Below are positions 45,024-54,279 of a DNA stretch of 61,707 nt, in pieces. Made by a program: the position numbers and the translations under genes. The stretch comes from Chlorobiota bacterium (lineage in GTDB: Bacteria > Bacteroidota > Bacteroidia > Bacteroidales > VadinHA17). The number at the start of each line of letters is the position of its first letter. The first letter of the stretch is position 1. The notes beneath the pieces are model-generated. The model saw only the letters and a list, made by a program, of their open reading frames with translations, ran no database searches and was not told the origin of the DNA. The stretch spans positions 1-61,707 of the forward strand of contig JAADHC010000007.1 of NCBI GenBank assembly GCA_013152085.1, in the 5' to 3' direction.

Positions 45024-48000
45024 CTATTCGCTTACAATTGGCCCGATATTATGATCAGAAAGGAGTTCCAGGAATGCAGCAAATTTCCCGCTAAGCAGTT
45101 TATCCAGATCTGCGCTGTAATGATCCAGTCGTTGCTGCAGGATTTTATGAACTTCCTGGTCCTGATCCGTTGGGGGAAAATCTGAAACAGCCACAACAGA
45201 TGCAAGATAAGCGATACTTTCTGCCAACCTTGACGGATACCGTATATCATCCTGACCTGTACCGGTAATTTTTAACTGGATTAATTTATTTTCCAGATTC
45301 AGGAAACTTATATTAATGGAATCAATGGCGGGAAGCACATCTTTCTTGTCTTTTTGGGTTTGTAAAATAGCTTTCATATCCGACAATTGTCTTCTGATCC
45401 TTTCAATTTTGTTAATCTCCCCCGTTAGCTTATTCATTTCATTATAGAGCTGTTCCATTAATTCCGTCTGCTCCCGGATATCTTCCAAAGTGCCTTCGGA
45501 GTGCGGATCTTTTAAAACGACGAGTTTTTCAGAGAACTTCTTGCCTTCCGAAACCATTTCTACCGTATAAGTTCCCGGGGGTTCCAGAATAGAAAAAGGT
45601 ACTGTTTTGGATTTACGTGTTCTGGTTTTATCCATGGAGTACCAGCCGGCATATTGAGGTTTTGTCCGGAAAATGATCTTTTGGGTCGGTTCTCCTCTTA
45701 AGTCCCACCAAACCCTGTTAATTCCGGGTTTCCCTTTTTCCCTGAGTGTCCGGACGATATTCCCATCCTTATCTTTGATCACTAATTTAATACTGTCATT
45801 TTTCTTACCCAGCCAGTAATGAATCGAGGCGCCGTAAGGAGGATCCTTTCCAAAGGAAGGCCCGGGAAAAAATTGCATAGTGGACGATACCGGCTGAAAC
45901 CGGTAGGCCGGTTTAGGACCAAACAGGGTTGCTTCCGATGAGGTTATCTCCCCGGTAAGTTGCTGCAGCGGAGTGATGTCATCCAGGATCCATATTCCAC
46001 GACCATAGGTGCCTATCACCAGATCATTAAAATGTTCCTGCACATCAATCCAGTACATAGGGGTATGCGGAAGGTTGGTCATAAGCGACTGCCAGTTTTC
46101 CCCATCATCAAATGAGACATAAAGAGCATTTTCCGTACCTAAATATAATAATCCGGGCCGGACAGGATCTTCCCGGATATTCCGCACATAGTTCAGGTTC
46201 CCGTCAGAAATCCCTTTTACAATTTTCTTCCATGATTTACCGTAATTCCCGGTTTTATATACATAGGGATCGAAATTTCCCAACTGGTGAAAATCTATAG
46301 TGACATAGGCTTTTCCCGCTTCCCATTTGGAAGCATCAATATTTCTTACCACGCCGAGTTTCGGCAGATCGGGAATATTTTTCGTTACATTGGTCCAGGT
46401 TTTTCCATTATCCTGACTAAGCTGAACCAGGCCATCATTGGTTCCAATCCATAATACCCCCTTTTTTACGGGTGATTCGTCAATAGCGTAAATAACATCG
46501 GCATATTCAACATTGATATTATCCCCTGTTAATCCACCGGAAAATCCTTGTTTGCTTTTATCATTCAGGGTTAAATCGGGACTGACTTTCTCCCAGCTCT
46601 GTCCGCCGTTTGTTGTACGTTGCAGATATTGACTGCCTACATATATTGTATTATGATCGTGCGGGGAAATGAGCAGGGGAAAAGTCCACTGAAAACGGTA
46701 TTTCACATCTTCAGCAGCATGCCCGCGATTCAGTTCAGGCCATACTTCCACCTGGCGGTATTGCCTGGTTTTTTCATTATATTTTACAACAATACCGCCT
46801 CCCGGTCCATGCCCGGAAGTGCTTGACCAGATTACGTCAGGATCTTCAGGGTCGGGTGTGGCAAACCCACTCTCGCCGCCACCCACATCATGCCACAAAC
46901 CGGTCGGTATCATTCCACTGCCAAAGATACTGCCCACACGGGTCCGGCTCGGGCCTTTCATGGACGGACCATCCTGCCGGTTGGTTAAAACATTATAGGG
47001 AATTTCATTGTCAGTTGTTACATGATATACCTGGGCTACCGGCAGCTGGATCCGGTCCCATGATTTCCCCCTGTTCAGGGAAATGGACAAACCTCCGTCT
47101 CCAACAACAATCATACGATTTCCATTTGTGGGATCAATCCACATTTCATGATGGTCCCAGTTGGGCTGGGTTCCGAAAGGACCGGTTTTGGCCGTTTTTC
47201 CGCCATCAATACTTACCAGGAAATTATTGGATATAAAATATACTTCGTTTGGATTATCAGGAGATGCAGCACAGCGTGTGTAATATGCCTGCCGGCCACC
47301 CAGGTCCCTGTCTGAATTGATCAGCATCCATGTTTTACCCAGGTTATCCGATCTCCATAACTCACCTGTTTCTGTCTTTTTCCCATTCAGGGGCACCCCG
47401 TCACCTGTTTCTATCAGGGCATAAACCCGGTTGGGATTTGCCGGTGTCATGGCCAGGGCTATTTTTCCGACAGGTAATGTCGGTAGTCCGTTTTTTTCGA
47501 GTTTCTTCCACGTAATACCTCCGTCTGTTGATTTGTACAAACCGCTGCCGGGGCCACCGCTGATCCTTACCCAGGTTTTTAATTCAAGCTGCCACATACC
47601 TGCGAAGAGGATCCTGGGATTTTCCGGATCCATGACGATATCAGAAGCTCCGGTATTTTCATCTACAAAAAGCACCTGCTTCCAGGTGTTTCCCCCGTCT
47701 GTTGTCATAAATATGCCTCTCTCTTTTTGCGGTGCATAAGCATGACCCAGGGCAGCAACCCAGGCAATATCCGGATTTTCAGGATGAATGACAATCCGGC
47801 TGATCCGTCCCGTTTTTTCCAGGCCGATGTGTTTCCAGGTTTCGCCACCATCGGTAGATTTCCAGACACCGTCTCCTATGGATACATTAGACCGGATAAA
47901 ACTTTCTCCCGTCCCGGCGTAGACTACTTCATGATCGGAAGGAGCTACAGCCAGTGCACCAATGGAATGTACCGGTTTATCATCAAATATGGGTTTCCAG

Positions 48001-48254
48001 TTCAGTCCGCCGTCAACGGTTTTCCAGATACCTCCAGAAGCCGCGCCCACATAATAGATCAGTGGCTTATCAGGGATCCCTGCCACAGAAATAATCCGGT
48101 TGCCCACAGGGCCTATATATCTGAATTTTAATTGTTTTAACTGTTGCAAGCTGATCTGTTGCGCATGAAGTTGAAAAACGTTAACAGAGAAAAAAAGAAA
48201 AACGGATAACACAATCAGAAGTGTTCTTTTTACTTGATGTACAAAGGTTTTCAT
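45024..48254 (-). CDS. Large secreted BNR/sortilin-like beta-propeller protein
   Basis: 1076 residues. A signal peptide (about 1-32, ending LHA) is followed by two propellers built from Asp-box repeats (WKTVDGGLNW, WKSTDGGETW, FMTTDGGNTW, YKSTDGGITW, WRSDNLGKTW). A C-terminal region (about 790-1076) holds a beta-sandwich and an alpha-helical stretch. Motifs such as RYIGPVGNRIISVAGIP and GGGESGFATPDPEDPDVIWS are typical of a widespread, uncharacterised bacterial VPS10-like family. Unlike the 841-residue propeller protein it has no T9SS tail, so it is likely periplasmic. Function unknown; some relatives are loosely annotated as glycosyl hydrolases. Confidence 0.86.
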   Translation of the reverse strand: MKTFVHQVKRTLLIVLSVFLFFSVNVFQLHAQQISLQQLKQLKFRYIGPVGNRIISVAGIPDKPLIYYVGAASGGIWKTVDGGLNWKPIFDDKPVHSIGALAVAPSDHEVVYAGTGESFIRSNVSIGDGVWKSTDGGETWKHIGLEKTGRISRIVIHPENPDIAWVAALGHAYAPQKERGIFMTTDGGNTWKQVLFVDENTGASDIVMDPENPRILFAGMWQLELKTWVRISGGPGSGLYKSTDGGITWKKLEKNGLPTLPVGKIALAMTPANPNRVYALIETGDGVPLNGKKTETGELWRSDNLGKTWMLINSDRDLGGRQAYYTRCAASPDNPNEVYFISNNFLVSIDGGKTAKTGPFGTQPNWDHHEMWIDPTNGNRMIVVGDGGLSISLNRGKSWDRIQLPVAQVYHVTTDNEIPYNVLTNRQDGPSMKGPSRTRVGSIFGSGMIPTGLWHDVGGGESGFATPDPEDPDVIWSSTSGHGPGGGIVVKYNEKTRQYRQVEVWPELNRGHAAEDVKYRFQWTFPLLISPHDHNTIYVGSQYLQRTTNGGQSWEKVSPDLTLNDKSKQGFSGGLTGDNINVEYADVIYAIDESPVKKGVLWIGTNDGLVQLSQDNGKTWTNVTKNIPDLPKLGVVRNIDASKWEAGKAYVTIDFHQLGNFDPYVYKTGNYGKSWKKIVKGISDGNLNYVRNIREDPVRPGLLYLGTENALYVSFDDGENWQSLMTNLPHTPMYWIDVQEHFNDLVIGTYGRGIWILDDITPLQQLTGEITSSEATLFGPKPAYRFQPVSSTMQFFPGPSFGKDPPYGASIHYWLGKKNDSIKLVIKDKDGNIVRTLREKGKPGINRVWWDLRGEPTQKIIFRTKPQYAGWYSMDKTRTRKSKTVPFSILEPPGTYTVEMVSEGKKFSEKLVVLKDPHSEGTLEDIREQTELMEQLYNEMNKLTGEINKIERIRRQLSDMKAILQTQKDKKDVLPAIDSINISFLNLENKLIQLKITGTGQDDIRYPSRLAESIAYLASVVAVSDFPPTDQDQEVHKILQQRLDHYSADLDKLLSGKFAAFLELLSDHNIGPIVSE

Positions 48255-48343
48255 TAGTCAAATATGAATTAAATTAAATGTATATCGTTCAGGAAATAAC
48301 CTTTTTATTTTTGCTTTTTTACTGTTAACCTCATCCTGCAGCT

Positions 48344-49438
48344 TTATTTGTATCCAACGGCTGTATACCCAACCCAGTGATGGTTATTGGCCGGTGCCGT
48401 GATGCCCATACGGATATCATCTACAGGTATCGGTGTATGGTCAATGCTGGAAGCATAACCGATCAGTATTCCTCCCAACGGGGGTGCCTCCAGGGCCTGC
48501 TGCAGGTGAAAACCGGTTAACAATCCGAAAGGTACGGAGTAACGGCCACACCAGGTCCATTTATAGATTTTATAGTCATCATCTCTCACAGTATATTGTG
48601 TGAATAATTTAGCTTTTGTCTGCAGGACAGGACCGGTGAGGCAGTTTTTTATGATCTCAAATTCATGTTTTCGTGCATCTGCTGTCCCGGCACTATCGGT
48701 ACCGTAAACGGCATAATTCTTCCCTCCCCAGTCCTCGTCACCATAATGTACGGCATCGGTAGATATGACAATAGCCAGATCTTTGCCCCAGGTAAGATGA
48801 TGGGATTCCATGACGGCTCTTAAAGCATCGGCAAACTTGCGGGATATTTCATCCATGCGGTAATAATCCATGTAGGGCACGAGCACAGGGATGATCTCAA
48901 TCCGGCGATTGTAATATTGCAGAAAGGGCAGCAGCGCCTCCAGTGAATGTTCTATGGTGATCATCGAGTCGTTTACCACATACAAAGATGAATCCAGCCG
49001 GTTGAATATTTCATTACGCAACGGCGAAACCCGGATGTTGCCATATATGCCTTTCCAGGCAGGGTAAGTGCCTGTAACAATCTTATCCTGCAGATTCAGC
49101 AGCCGGGCTTTGTGGGCTACCCCGAACATCAGTACCACAGGGGCTTTTACATGCGACAACACAGCAGGGTAAAGCCATCCGGCATAGGTGTAATCATCGT
49201 GTGGGGAAATACACATACGCCAGGAAAAATCCTTATTCGTCCACCGGGCGAGTGAATCTCCCCGGTATCTTTCAATACGGGCAAACAACGAATCCATTTG
49301 CCAGTCATATTGTGCAAAACCTACGGTATCCACAAGCTGACGTACACGCATATCTTTATCGCTTGTCGGTTGATGACAGGAATAAAAGAAAAAAACCGGC
49401 AGAACCGGTAAAACGAATAAAAGAAACAGCCTTTTCAT
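48344..49438 (-). CDS. Exported MEMO-family (AmmeMemoRadiSam system protein B-like) lipoprotein
   Basis: 364 residues. The lipoprotein signal ends at Cys21 (FFFYSC). The MEMO fold is recognisable: ISPHDDYTYAG (His80), GVAHKA (His109), TIEHSLEALLPFLQ (His164), ISTDAVHYG (His231) and WCGRYSVPFGLL (Cys297). His80, His109 and Cys297 align with the iron ligands His49, His81 and Cys244 of human MEMO1. The family is related to extradiol dioxygenases and usually cytosolic, often beside AMMECR1 and a radical-SAM gene; neither is present here. A lipid-anchored periplasmic MEMO is unusual, and its chemistry is unknown. Confidence 0.87.
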   Translation of the reverse strand: MKRLFLLFVLPVLPVFFFYSCHQPTSDKDMRVRQLVDTVGFAQYDWQMDSLFARIERYRGDSLARWTNKDFSWRMCISPHDDYTYAGWLYPAVLSHVKAPVVLMFGVAHKARLLNLQDKIVTGTYPAWKGIYGNIRVSPLRNEIFNRLDSSLYVVNDSMITIEHSLEALLPFLQYYNRRIEIIPVLVPYMDYYRMDEISRKFADALRAVMESHHLTWGKDLAIVISTDAVHYGDEDWGGKNYAVYGTDSAGTADARKHEFEIIKNCLTGPVLQTKAKLFTQYTVRDDDYKIYKWTWCGRYSVPFGLLTGFHLQQALEAPPLGGILIGYASSIDHTPIPVDDIRMGITAPANNHHWVGYTAVGYK

Positions 49439-49520
49439 GACGGGAAGAATTTAACGCTACAAATTAACAAATCTTTTAACAAAGTCTTGTCCGGAAAGAC
49501 AATTCGAAAAAACCTTCCGG

Positions 49521-49766
49521 TTAATTGGCAATCCGGTTGATCAGGTTAGCCAGCCGTATACCTTCTTCTTCATACCGCTCCGGCCCTGAAACAGGAATAT
49601 GCACCATCACCACATTGCCGCTCCTTTTTTCAACTTCCGGATGATGATGTTCGGATTTGGCAAGCTTACGAAGCTGATCCAGAAATTTCCTGGCGTTGGC
49701 CTCGGTGTCAAAATAAAATGCCTTCTCCAACTCTGTCTCTCTTACGTTCCAGTCCTGATTATTCAT
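49521..49766 (-). CDS. Pterin-4a-carbinolamine dehydratase-like protein (DCoH family)
   Basis: 81 residues. SEHHHPEVEKRSGNVVMVHIP has the His-His-Pro signature of the dehydratase (His40-42, Pro43), and the overall alpha-beta pattern matches. It is shorter than the usual ~95-110 residues. The third active-site His, normally in a T-H pair before the last helix, is replaced (PVSGPERYEEEGIRLA). The enzyme recycles 4a-hydroxytetrahydrobiopterin after aromatic amino acid hydroxylation, but no hydroxylase is nearby and the active site may be incomplete. It has its own candidate promoter. Confidence 0.75.
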   Translation of the reverse strand: MNNQDWNVRETELEKAFYFDTEANARKFLDQLRKLAKSEHHHPEVEKRSGNVVMVHIPVSGPERYEEEGIRLANLINRIAN

Positions 49767-49786
49767 GTAGCATTGATTTTACGTAA

Positions 49787-49818
49787 CAAAAATAATAATA
49801 ATATTTATCCGGACTAAA
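49787..49818 (-). promoter_or_regulatory. Candidate promoter of the pterin-dehydratase-like gene
   Basis: Minus strand TATTTTTG (plus CAAAAATA, 49787-49794) matches TAnnTTTG. TTTA (plus TAAA, 49815-49818) lies at the -33 position with a 20-base spacer, one mismatch. The start codon is 21 bases downstream. The -33 box overlaps the T-run of the adjacent terminator. Confidence 0.4.
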
Positions 49819-49855
49819 AATAAGAATCCCTGTCCGGGTTTTCAGACAGGGATTC
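49812..49855 (-). terminator. Rho-independent terminator of the rocD-M13 peptidase operon
   Basis: A perfect 11-base stem (GAATCCCTGTC at 49824-49834; complement at 49845-49855) with a 10-base loop is followed, in minus-strand direction, by TTATTTTTAG. It begins 28 bases after the stop of the M13 gene and separates it from the pterin-dehydratase-like gene. Confidence 0.82.
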
Positions 49856-49882
49856 GACAGATTTGTTCTCAGAATAAATTCT

Positions 49883-51910
49883 TTACCAGATAACGGCCCG
49901 TTTTTCCGGAGGCAGATACATGGCATCTCCGGGTTTAATGTCAAATGCATCAAGGAAAGCCCGGATATTGGGTAATGGTCCGTTAACCCGGAATCTGCCC
50001 AAAGCATGTACATCTTCTTTTGTCCTGCGAAGGATTTCCTTTTTTCGGATATTCTGAGCCCACACATGGGCATACGCAAGGAAAAATCGTTGTTCAGGAG
50101 TAAAACCATCGATGGGTCCGGGATTTTTCCCCACCGTAGCCTTCTTAAATGCATCAAACGAGATATTCAAACCACCCAGGTCGGCAATGTTTTCACCCAG
50201 CGTAAGTGCACCGTTGGCATGTATGGTGTCCAGGACGACAAACGAATCAAACTGTTTTACCAGAACATCAGCCCGTTCCTTAAATTTCTGAGCATCTTTT
50301 GCAGTCCACCAGTCTTTAAGATTTCCATCCTTGTCAAACTGTCTTCCCTGGTCATCAAATCCATGGGTCATTTCGTGTCCGATTACCACACCGATCGCAC
50401 CATAGTTGACGGCATCATCTGCATCTTTAAAAAAGAAAGGTGGTTGCAAAATCCCGGCAGGAAAGTTAATATCATTATGTGTCGGGCTGTAATAGGCATT
50501 GACAGTTTGCGGGGTCATCATCCAGTCGTTCGGATCGGTCGGCTTTCCGATTTTATCCCTGTAGTATTCAAAATTAAACTTACCGGCACGTAATATATTG
50601 AGGATATAGGCATCCCTGTTGATTTTAAGGTTACTGTAATCTCTCCATTTGTCCGGGTATCCGATTTTAACATGCATCGAATCGAGTTTTTCCAGTGCAT
50701 TTTTTTTCGTTGTATCACTCATCCAGTCCAGGTTGCGGATATGGTCCCCCAGCGAACTTTTCAGATTACCCACAAGATCAAGCATACGTTTTTTGGCTTC
50801 GGGAGGAAAATATTTCTTTACAAACATCTGTCCCAGTGCTTCTCCCAGGGCACGATTCGTTGTGGTGATTACTCTTTTCCAGCGGGGTTCCATGACTTCG
50901 GTTCCACTGATTACTTTCCCCCAGAAATCAAAATGGGTCCGGACAAAATCATCGCTCAGATAAGGAGCGGCACGGTCAAGAAGATGCCAGGAAAGATAAG
51001 CTTTCCAGGTATCAACCGGTATCGTTTCAAGCAACAGATTAACCTCCTTAAAAAATTCAGGTTGTGTAACATTGATATCCCCCGGGTCAGCCAGCCCGAT
51101 ACCGTCAAAATAGTTTACCCATTTCATATTTGGTGCCAGGGCTTCCACGTCGGAGAGGGTCATCTTGTGATATGTTTTGTGCGGGTCACGCCGTTCCAGA
51201 CGTGTCATTGAGGCTGATGCCAGTTGGGTTTCCAGTTTCAGGATATCTGCGGCTTTTTTCTTTGCCACAGCCGCTTCATCACCTGTCAGGACAAACATTT
51301 TTTTCATATAATCCAGGTATGCTGTCCTGATTTCTTTGGATCTCGGATCATCGTTTACATAATAATCGCGGTCACTAAGGCCCAAACCACCCTGTCCCAG
51401 ATGGGTAATAACCATCCCGCTGTTTTTCCGGTCGACATTGCCGTAAAAACGGAACAATACCCTGATCCCTTCAGCATGCAATTTGGCGATTTCCGATTCT
51501 ACCGCATCCATATCCCGAAGTCCGGTAATTTCATCCAGGATACTCCGGATGGGTTCAATGCCCTGTTTCTGCCGTGTTACCGTATCCATTCCCAGCGCAT
51601 AAAAATCACCCACTTTCTGGGCAATACTACCGGAGTCCTGTTGTCGGGAAGAAAGTTCGAGCACCAAATCCCTGATTTTCTTATTATTGTCTTCCTGTAG
51701 TTCGTCAAAGGTTCCATAACGACTTTTATCTGCAGGTAACGGATTATTTTTTAGCCATCCGCCATTGGCAAAAGAGTAAAAATCTTGTGCAGGATTTACC
51801 GTAGTATCAAGGTCTGCAGGATTAATAGCCATAGAAGTAGTGCTTTTAGGTTGCTGCTGGCATGCGGTAAATGCCACTATGAGCAGGAGAAGAAAATAGT
51901 TATTTTTCAT
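49883..51910 (-). CDS. M13-family (neprilysin/PepO-like) zinc metallopeptidase lipoprotein
   Basis: 675 residues. The lipoprotein signal ends at Cys17 (IVAFTAC). Residues about 40-430 are the M13 N-terminal helical domain (DTTVNPAQDFYSFANGGWL). The C-terminal catalytic domain has the zinc motif HEMTH (His512, Glu513, His516; VVIGHEMTHGFDDQGR), the third-ligand motif ENIADLGG (Glu573, Asp577) and the typical SPTHNDINFPAGIL upstream. The length fits full-size M13 peptidases. It should cleave oligopeptides in the periplasm. It follows ornithine aminotransferase by only 15 bases, so they share a transcript; peptide scavenging feeding amino-acid catabolism is a plausible link. Confidence 0.94.
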   Translation of the reverse strand: MKNNYFLLLLIVAFTACQQQPKSTTSMAINPADLDTTVNPAQDFYSFANGGWLKNNPLPADKSRYGTFDELQEDNNKKIRDLVLELSSRQQDSGSIAQKVGDFYALGMDTVTRQKQGIEPIRSILDEITGLRDMDAVESEIAKLHAEGIRVLFRFYGNVDRKNSGMVITHLGQGGLGLSDRDYYVNDDPRSKEIRTAYLDYMKKMFVLTGDEAAVAKKKAADILKLETQLASASMTRLERRDPHKTYHKMTLSDVEALAPNMKWVNYFDGIGLADPGDINVTQPEFFKEVNLLLETIPVDTWKAYLSWHLLDRAAPYLSDDFVRTHFDFWGKVISGTEVMEPRWKRVITTTNRALGEALGQMFVKKYFPPEAKKRMLDLVGNLKSSLGDHIRNLDWMSDTTKKNALEKLDSMHVKIGYPDKWRDYSNLKINRDAYILNILRAGKFNFEYYRDKIGKPTDPNDWMMTPQTVNAYYSPTHNDINFPAGILQPPFFFKDADDAVNYGAIGVVIGHEMTHGFDDQGRQFDKDGNLKDWWTAKDAQKFKERADVLVKQFDSFVVLDTIHANGALTLGENIADLGGLNISFDAFKKATVGKNPGPIDGFTPEQRFFLAYAHVWAQNIRKKEILRRTKEDVHALGRFRVNGPLPNIRAFLDAFDIKPGDAMYLPPEKRAVIW

Positions 51911-51925
51911 ATCTGAAAAGTTTGG

Positions 51926-53137
51926 TTAATGCATATTTTCAAAAGTTTTTCTGATAATCTCCAGTGCTTCATACAACTGTTCTTCGTTGATTACCAGGGG
52001 AGGAGCAAAGCGGATGATGTGATCATGGGTCGGCTTGGCAATTAAACCGCGATCTTTCATTTCCAGGCATACATCCCATGCCGTCTTCCCGGCTACCGGC
52101 CTGATCACGGCAGCATTCAGCAATCCTTTTCCCCTGACCAGTTCAATCCTGTCAGATGGAATGTTGCGCAGTTCTTCCCGGAAGATCCCTCCGAGCCGGG
52201 CGGCATTTTCCGCCAGTTTTTCATCTTTCACAACCTGAAGTGCTTCTATGGCAACTTTCGCGGCAACAGGATTCCCTCCGAATGTGGAACCATGTTCTCC
52301 GGGCTTGATGGTAAGCATGATTTCATCATCAGCAAGCACTGCTGAAATCGGATAGGCTCCCCCCGACAGGGCCTTCCCGAGAATCAGAACATCGGGCCGT
52401 ACCCCTTCGTGGTCACAGGCAAGTAATTTCCCTGTCCGGGCAATGCCGGTCTGAACCTCATCGGCGATAAACAGGACATTATGTTTCTTACATAAAGCGT
52501 AAGCTTCCTTCAGGTAACCTTCGTCCGGCACATAGACTCCTGCCTCCCCCTGGATGGGTTCCACCAGGAATCCGGCAACATCCGGATCTTCCAGGGCTTT
52601 TTTAAGCGCGTTAAGATCGTTGTAGGGGATGATCTCAAATCCGGGTGTATAGGGTCCGAAATCATTCCGTGCATCCGGGTCGGTAGACATGGAGATGATC
52701 GTGATCGTACGGCCGTGAAAGTTGCCTTCGCAGGCTATGATCTTTGCCTTGTTCTCGGGAATGCCTTTCACTTTGTAGGCCCATTTGCGACAAAGTTTGA
52801 GTGCCGTTTCATCACCTTCGGCACCGGTATTCATCGGTAAAACCTTATCATAACCGAAATATTTTGTTACGTATTCCTCATATTCTCCCAGTGTGCTGTT
52901 GTAAAAAGCCCGTGAGGTAAGGGCAAGCTTCTGTGCCTGATCAGTGAGCGCTTTTACAATACGAGGATGGCAGTGTCCCTGGTTTACTGCCGAGTAGGCA
53001 GAAAGAAAATCAAAATAGCGTCTGCCTTCAATATCCCAGACATAAACACCGTCGCCCCGGTCAAGAACAACCGGAAGGGGATGATAATTGTGTGCTCCGT
53101 AACGCTCTTCGCGATCCATGTATTCCTTCGGCTTCAT
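51926..53137 (-). CDS. rocD: Ornithine aminotransferase
   Basis: 403 residues, class III PLP aminotransferase. The family-specific stretch [14 protein letters not shown] (102-115), the PLP-contacting IADEVQTG (Asp226, Gln229) and the Schiff-base lysine Lys255 ([13 protein letters not shown]) are intact. NTGAEG and the overall length match ornithine-oxo-acid transaminases rather than acetylornithine or GABA aminotransferases. It converts L-ornithine and 2-oxoglutarate to glutamate-5-semialdehyde and glutamate, linking arginine and proline metabolism. It is first in an operon with the M13 peptidase. Confidence 0.92.
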   Translation of the reverse strand: MKPKEYMDREERYGAHNYHPLPVVLDRGDGVYVWDIEGRRYFDFLSAYSAVNQGHCHPRIVKALTDQAQKLALTSRAFYNSTLGEYEEYVTKYFGYDKVLPMNTGAEGDETALKLCRKWAYKVKGIPENKAKIIACEGNFHGRTITIISMSTDPDARNDFGPYTPGFEIIPYNDLNALKKALEDPDVAGFLVEPIQGEAGVYVPDEGYLKEAYALCKKHNVLFIADEVQTGIARTGKLLACDHEGVRPDVLILGKALSGGAYPISAVLADDEIMLTIKPGEHGSTFGGNPVAAKVAIEALQVVKDEKLAENAARLGGIFREELRNIPSDRIELVRGKGLLNAAVIRPVAGKTAWDVCLEMKDRGLIAKPTHDHIIRFAPPLVINEEQLYEALEIIRKTFENMH

Positions 53138-53279
53138 ATTTTAATTTTTTAATGGTATAAATACTATGATTCTTTCGTAGTGCAATCATATAATAACTTT
53201 TAGTAATTTCAAAGGTTAAATATCAGTTTTATGGCAGGTAAACGATTTTTCCTGCCAATAAATGAAATAATATACAGAC

Positions 53280-53849
53280 ATGGAAACAAAAATCCTGGAT
53301 ATTGTGGCAAAAAGATGGAGTCCGGTGGCTTTTTCAGATAAACCTGTAAATGAAAAGATCCTGGAATCACTTTTTGAAGCTGCACGGTGGGCTCCATCGG
53401 CATTTAACGAACAGCCATGGCGTTTTATTTATGCCCGGCGGGAAAAGGATACAGCATTTAAAAAGATGTTGGATACCCTGGTTCCGGGGAATCATGAATG
53501 GGCGCAACATGCCCCGGTACTGGCACTTTCCCTGGCCAGGGTGTTTTTTACCTATAATGGAAAACCCAATCCGACAGCTTATTATGATACGGGAATGGCT
53601 GTCGGAAACCTCCTGGCACAGGCTACATACATGGGACTTTTTGTACACCAGATGAGCGGATTTTCAGCAGAAAATGCCCGTGAAGCACTCCGGATTCCGG
53701 ATGAATACGAACCCATTGCCATGATGGCAATCGGCTATTACGGCAATGCGAAAACACTTTCCGGAACCTTACGGGAAAGAGAGAAAAAACCACGTACCAG
53801 AAAACCCATCGAAGCTTTGATCTTCCGCGGTGGTTTTCCCGCAGGATAA
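53280..53849 (+). CDS. Nitroreductase-family flavoprotein
   Basis: 189 residues, cytosolic. The FMN-binding pattern of nitroreductases is present: KRWSPVAFSDKPV near the N-terminus, EAARWAPSAFNEQPWRF, DTGMAVGNLLAQA and MMAIGYYG near the C-terminus. Members reduce nitro groups, quinones or related acceptors with NAD(P)H; the substrate cannot be predicted. The start at 53280 fits the domain. A 7-base inverted repeat (TGGCAGG at 53232-53238, CCTGCCA at 53251-53257) lies in the leader. It is divergent from ornithine aminotransferase. Confidence 0.92.
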   Translation: METKILDIVAKRWSPVAFSDKPVNEKILESLFEAARWAPSAFNEQPWRFIYARREKDTAFKKMLDTLVPGNHEWAQHAPVLALSLARVFFTYNGKPNPTAYYDTGMAVGNLLAQATYMGLFVHQMSGFSAENAREALRIPDEYEPIAMMAIGYYGNAKTLSGTLREREKKPRTRKPIEALIFRGGFPAG

Positions 53850-54279
53850 ATCCGTTATTTCTGTTCAGAACGCGCAGAAAACGGCCACACCGGATTCTCA
53901 GTGTGTTGTTCCTGCATAATTTTTTCGAGTTCACCGCCTGTTTCCCGTCCTGCTCATGAAATTCCCGGCAAAGTCAATCCTTTCATCATTTCGCCAGAGG
54001 TGGCCGGTATGAAAGCCGGTCATCAGAGAACAGCGCGAAGGGGCACATACCGTGCTGCCTGCATGAAAAGCGGAATAAATACTAAAAGCAATAGAGATAG
54101 TTTGAAATTTCCACGTTTTGACAACATTGTCGGACGGTTTATTAATTGTTTAATTATATATGTATTATAATACATAATAAATTACATATTATAATATATA
54201 ATAAATAGTCCGGTCTGAATATTGTCAATCATGTTAAAGGTATATAAGAAAGTGAAAACGTGTATCCGGGGCCGGGCAT
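53850..54279. other. Intergenic region, no gene supported
   Basis: 430 bases. One 89-codon plus-strand frame (53901-54170) shows no family features. 54150-54208 is strongly AT-rich and contains TACATATTATAATATATA (54183-54200), identical to 21004-21021. A weak CACAC/GTGTG hairpin lies shortly after the nitroreductase stop. Confidence 0.5.

Noticed and set aside
53901-54170. 89-codon plus-strand frame after the nitroreductase
   Set aside because: Low-quality composition, ends in AT-rich DNA, no family match.
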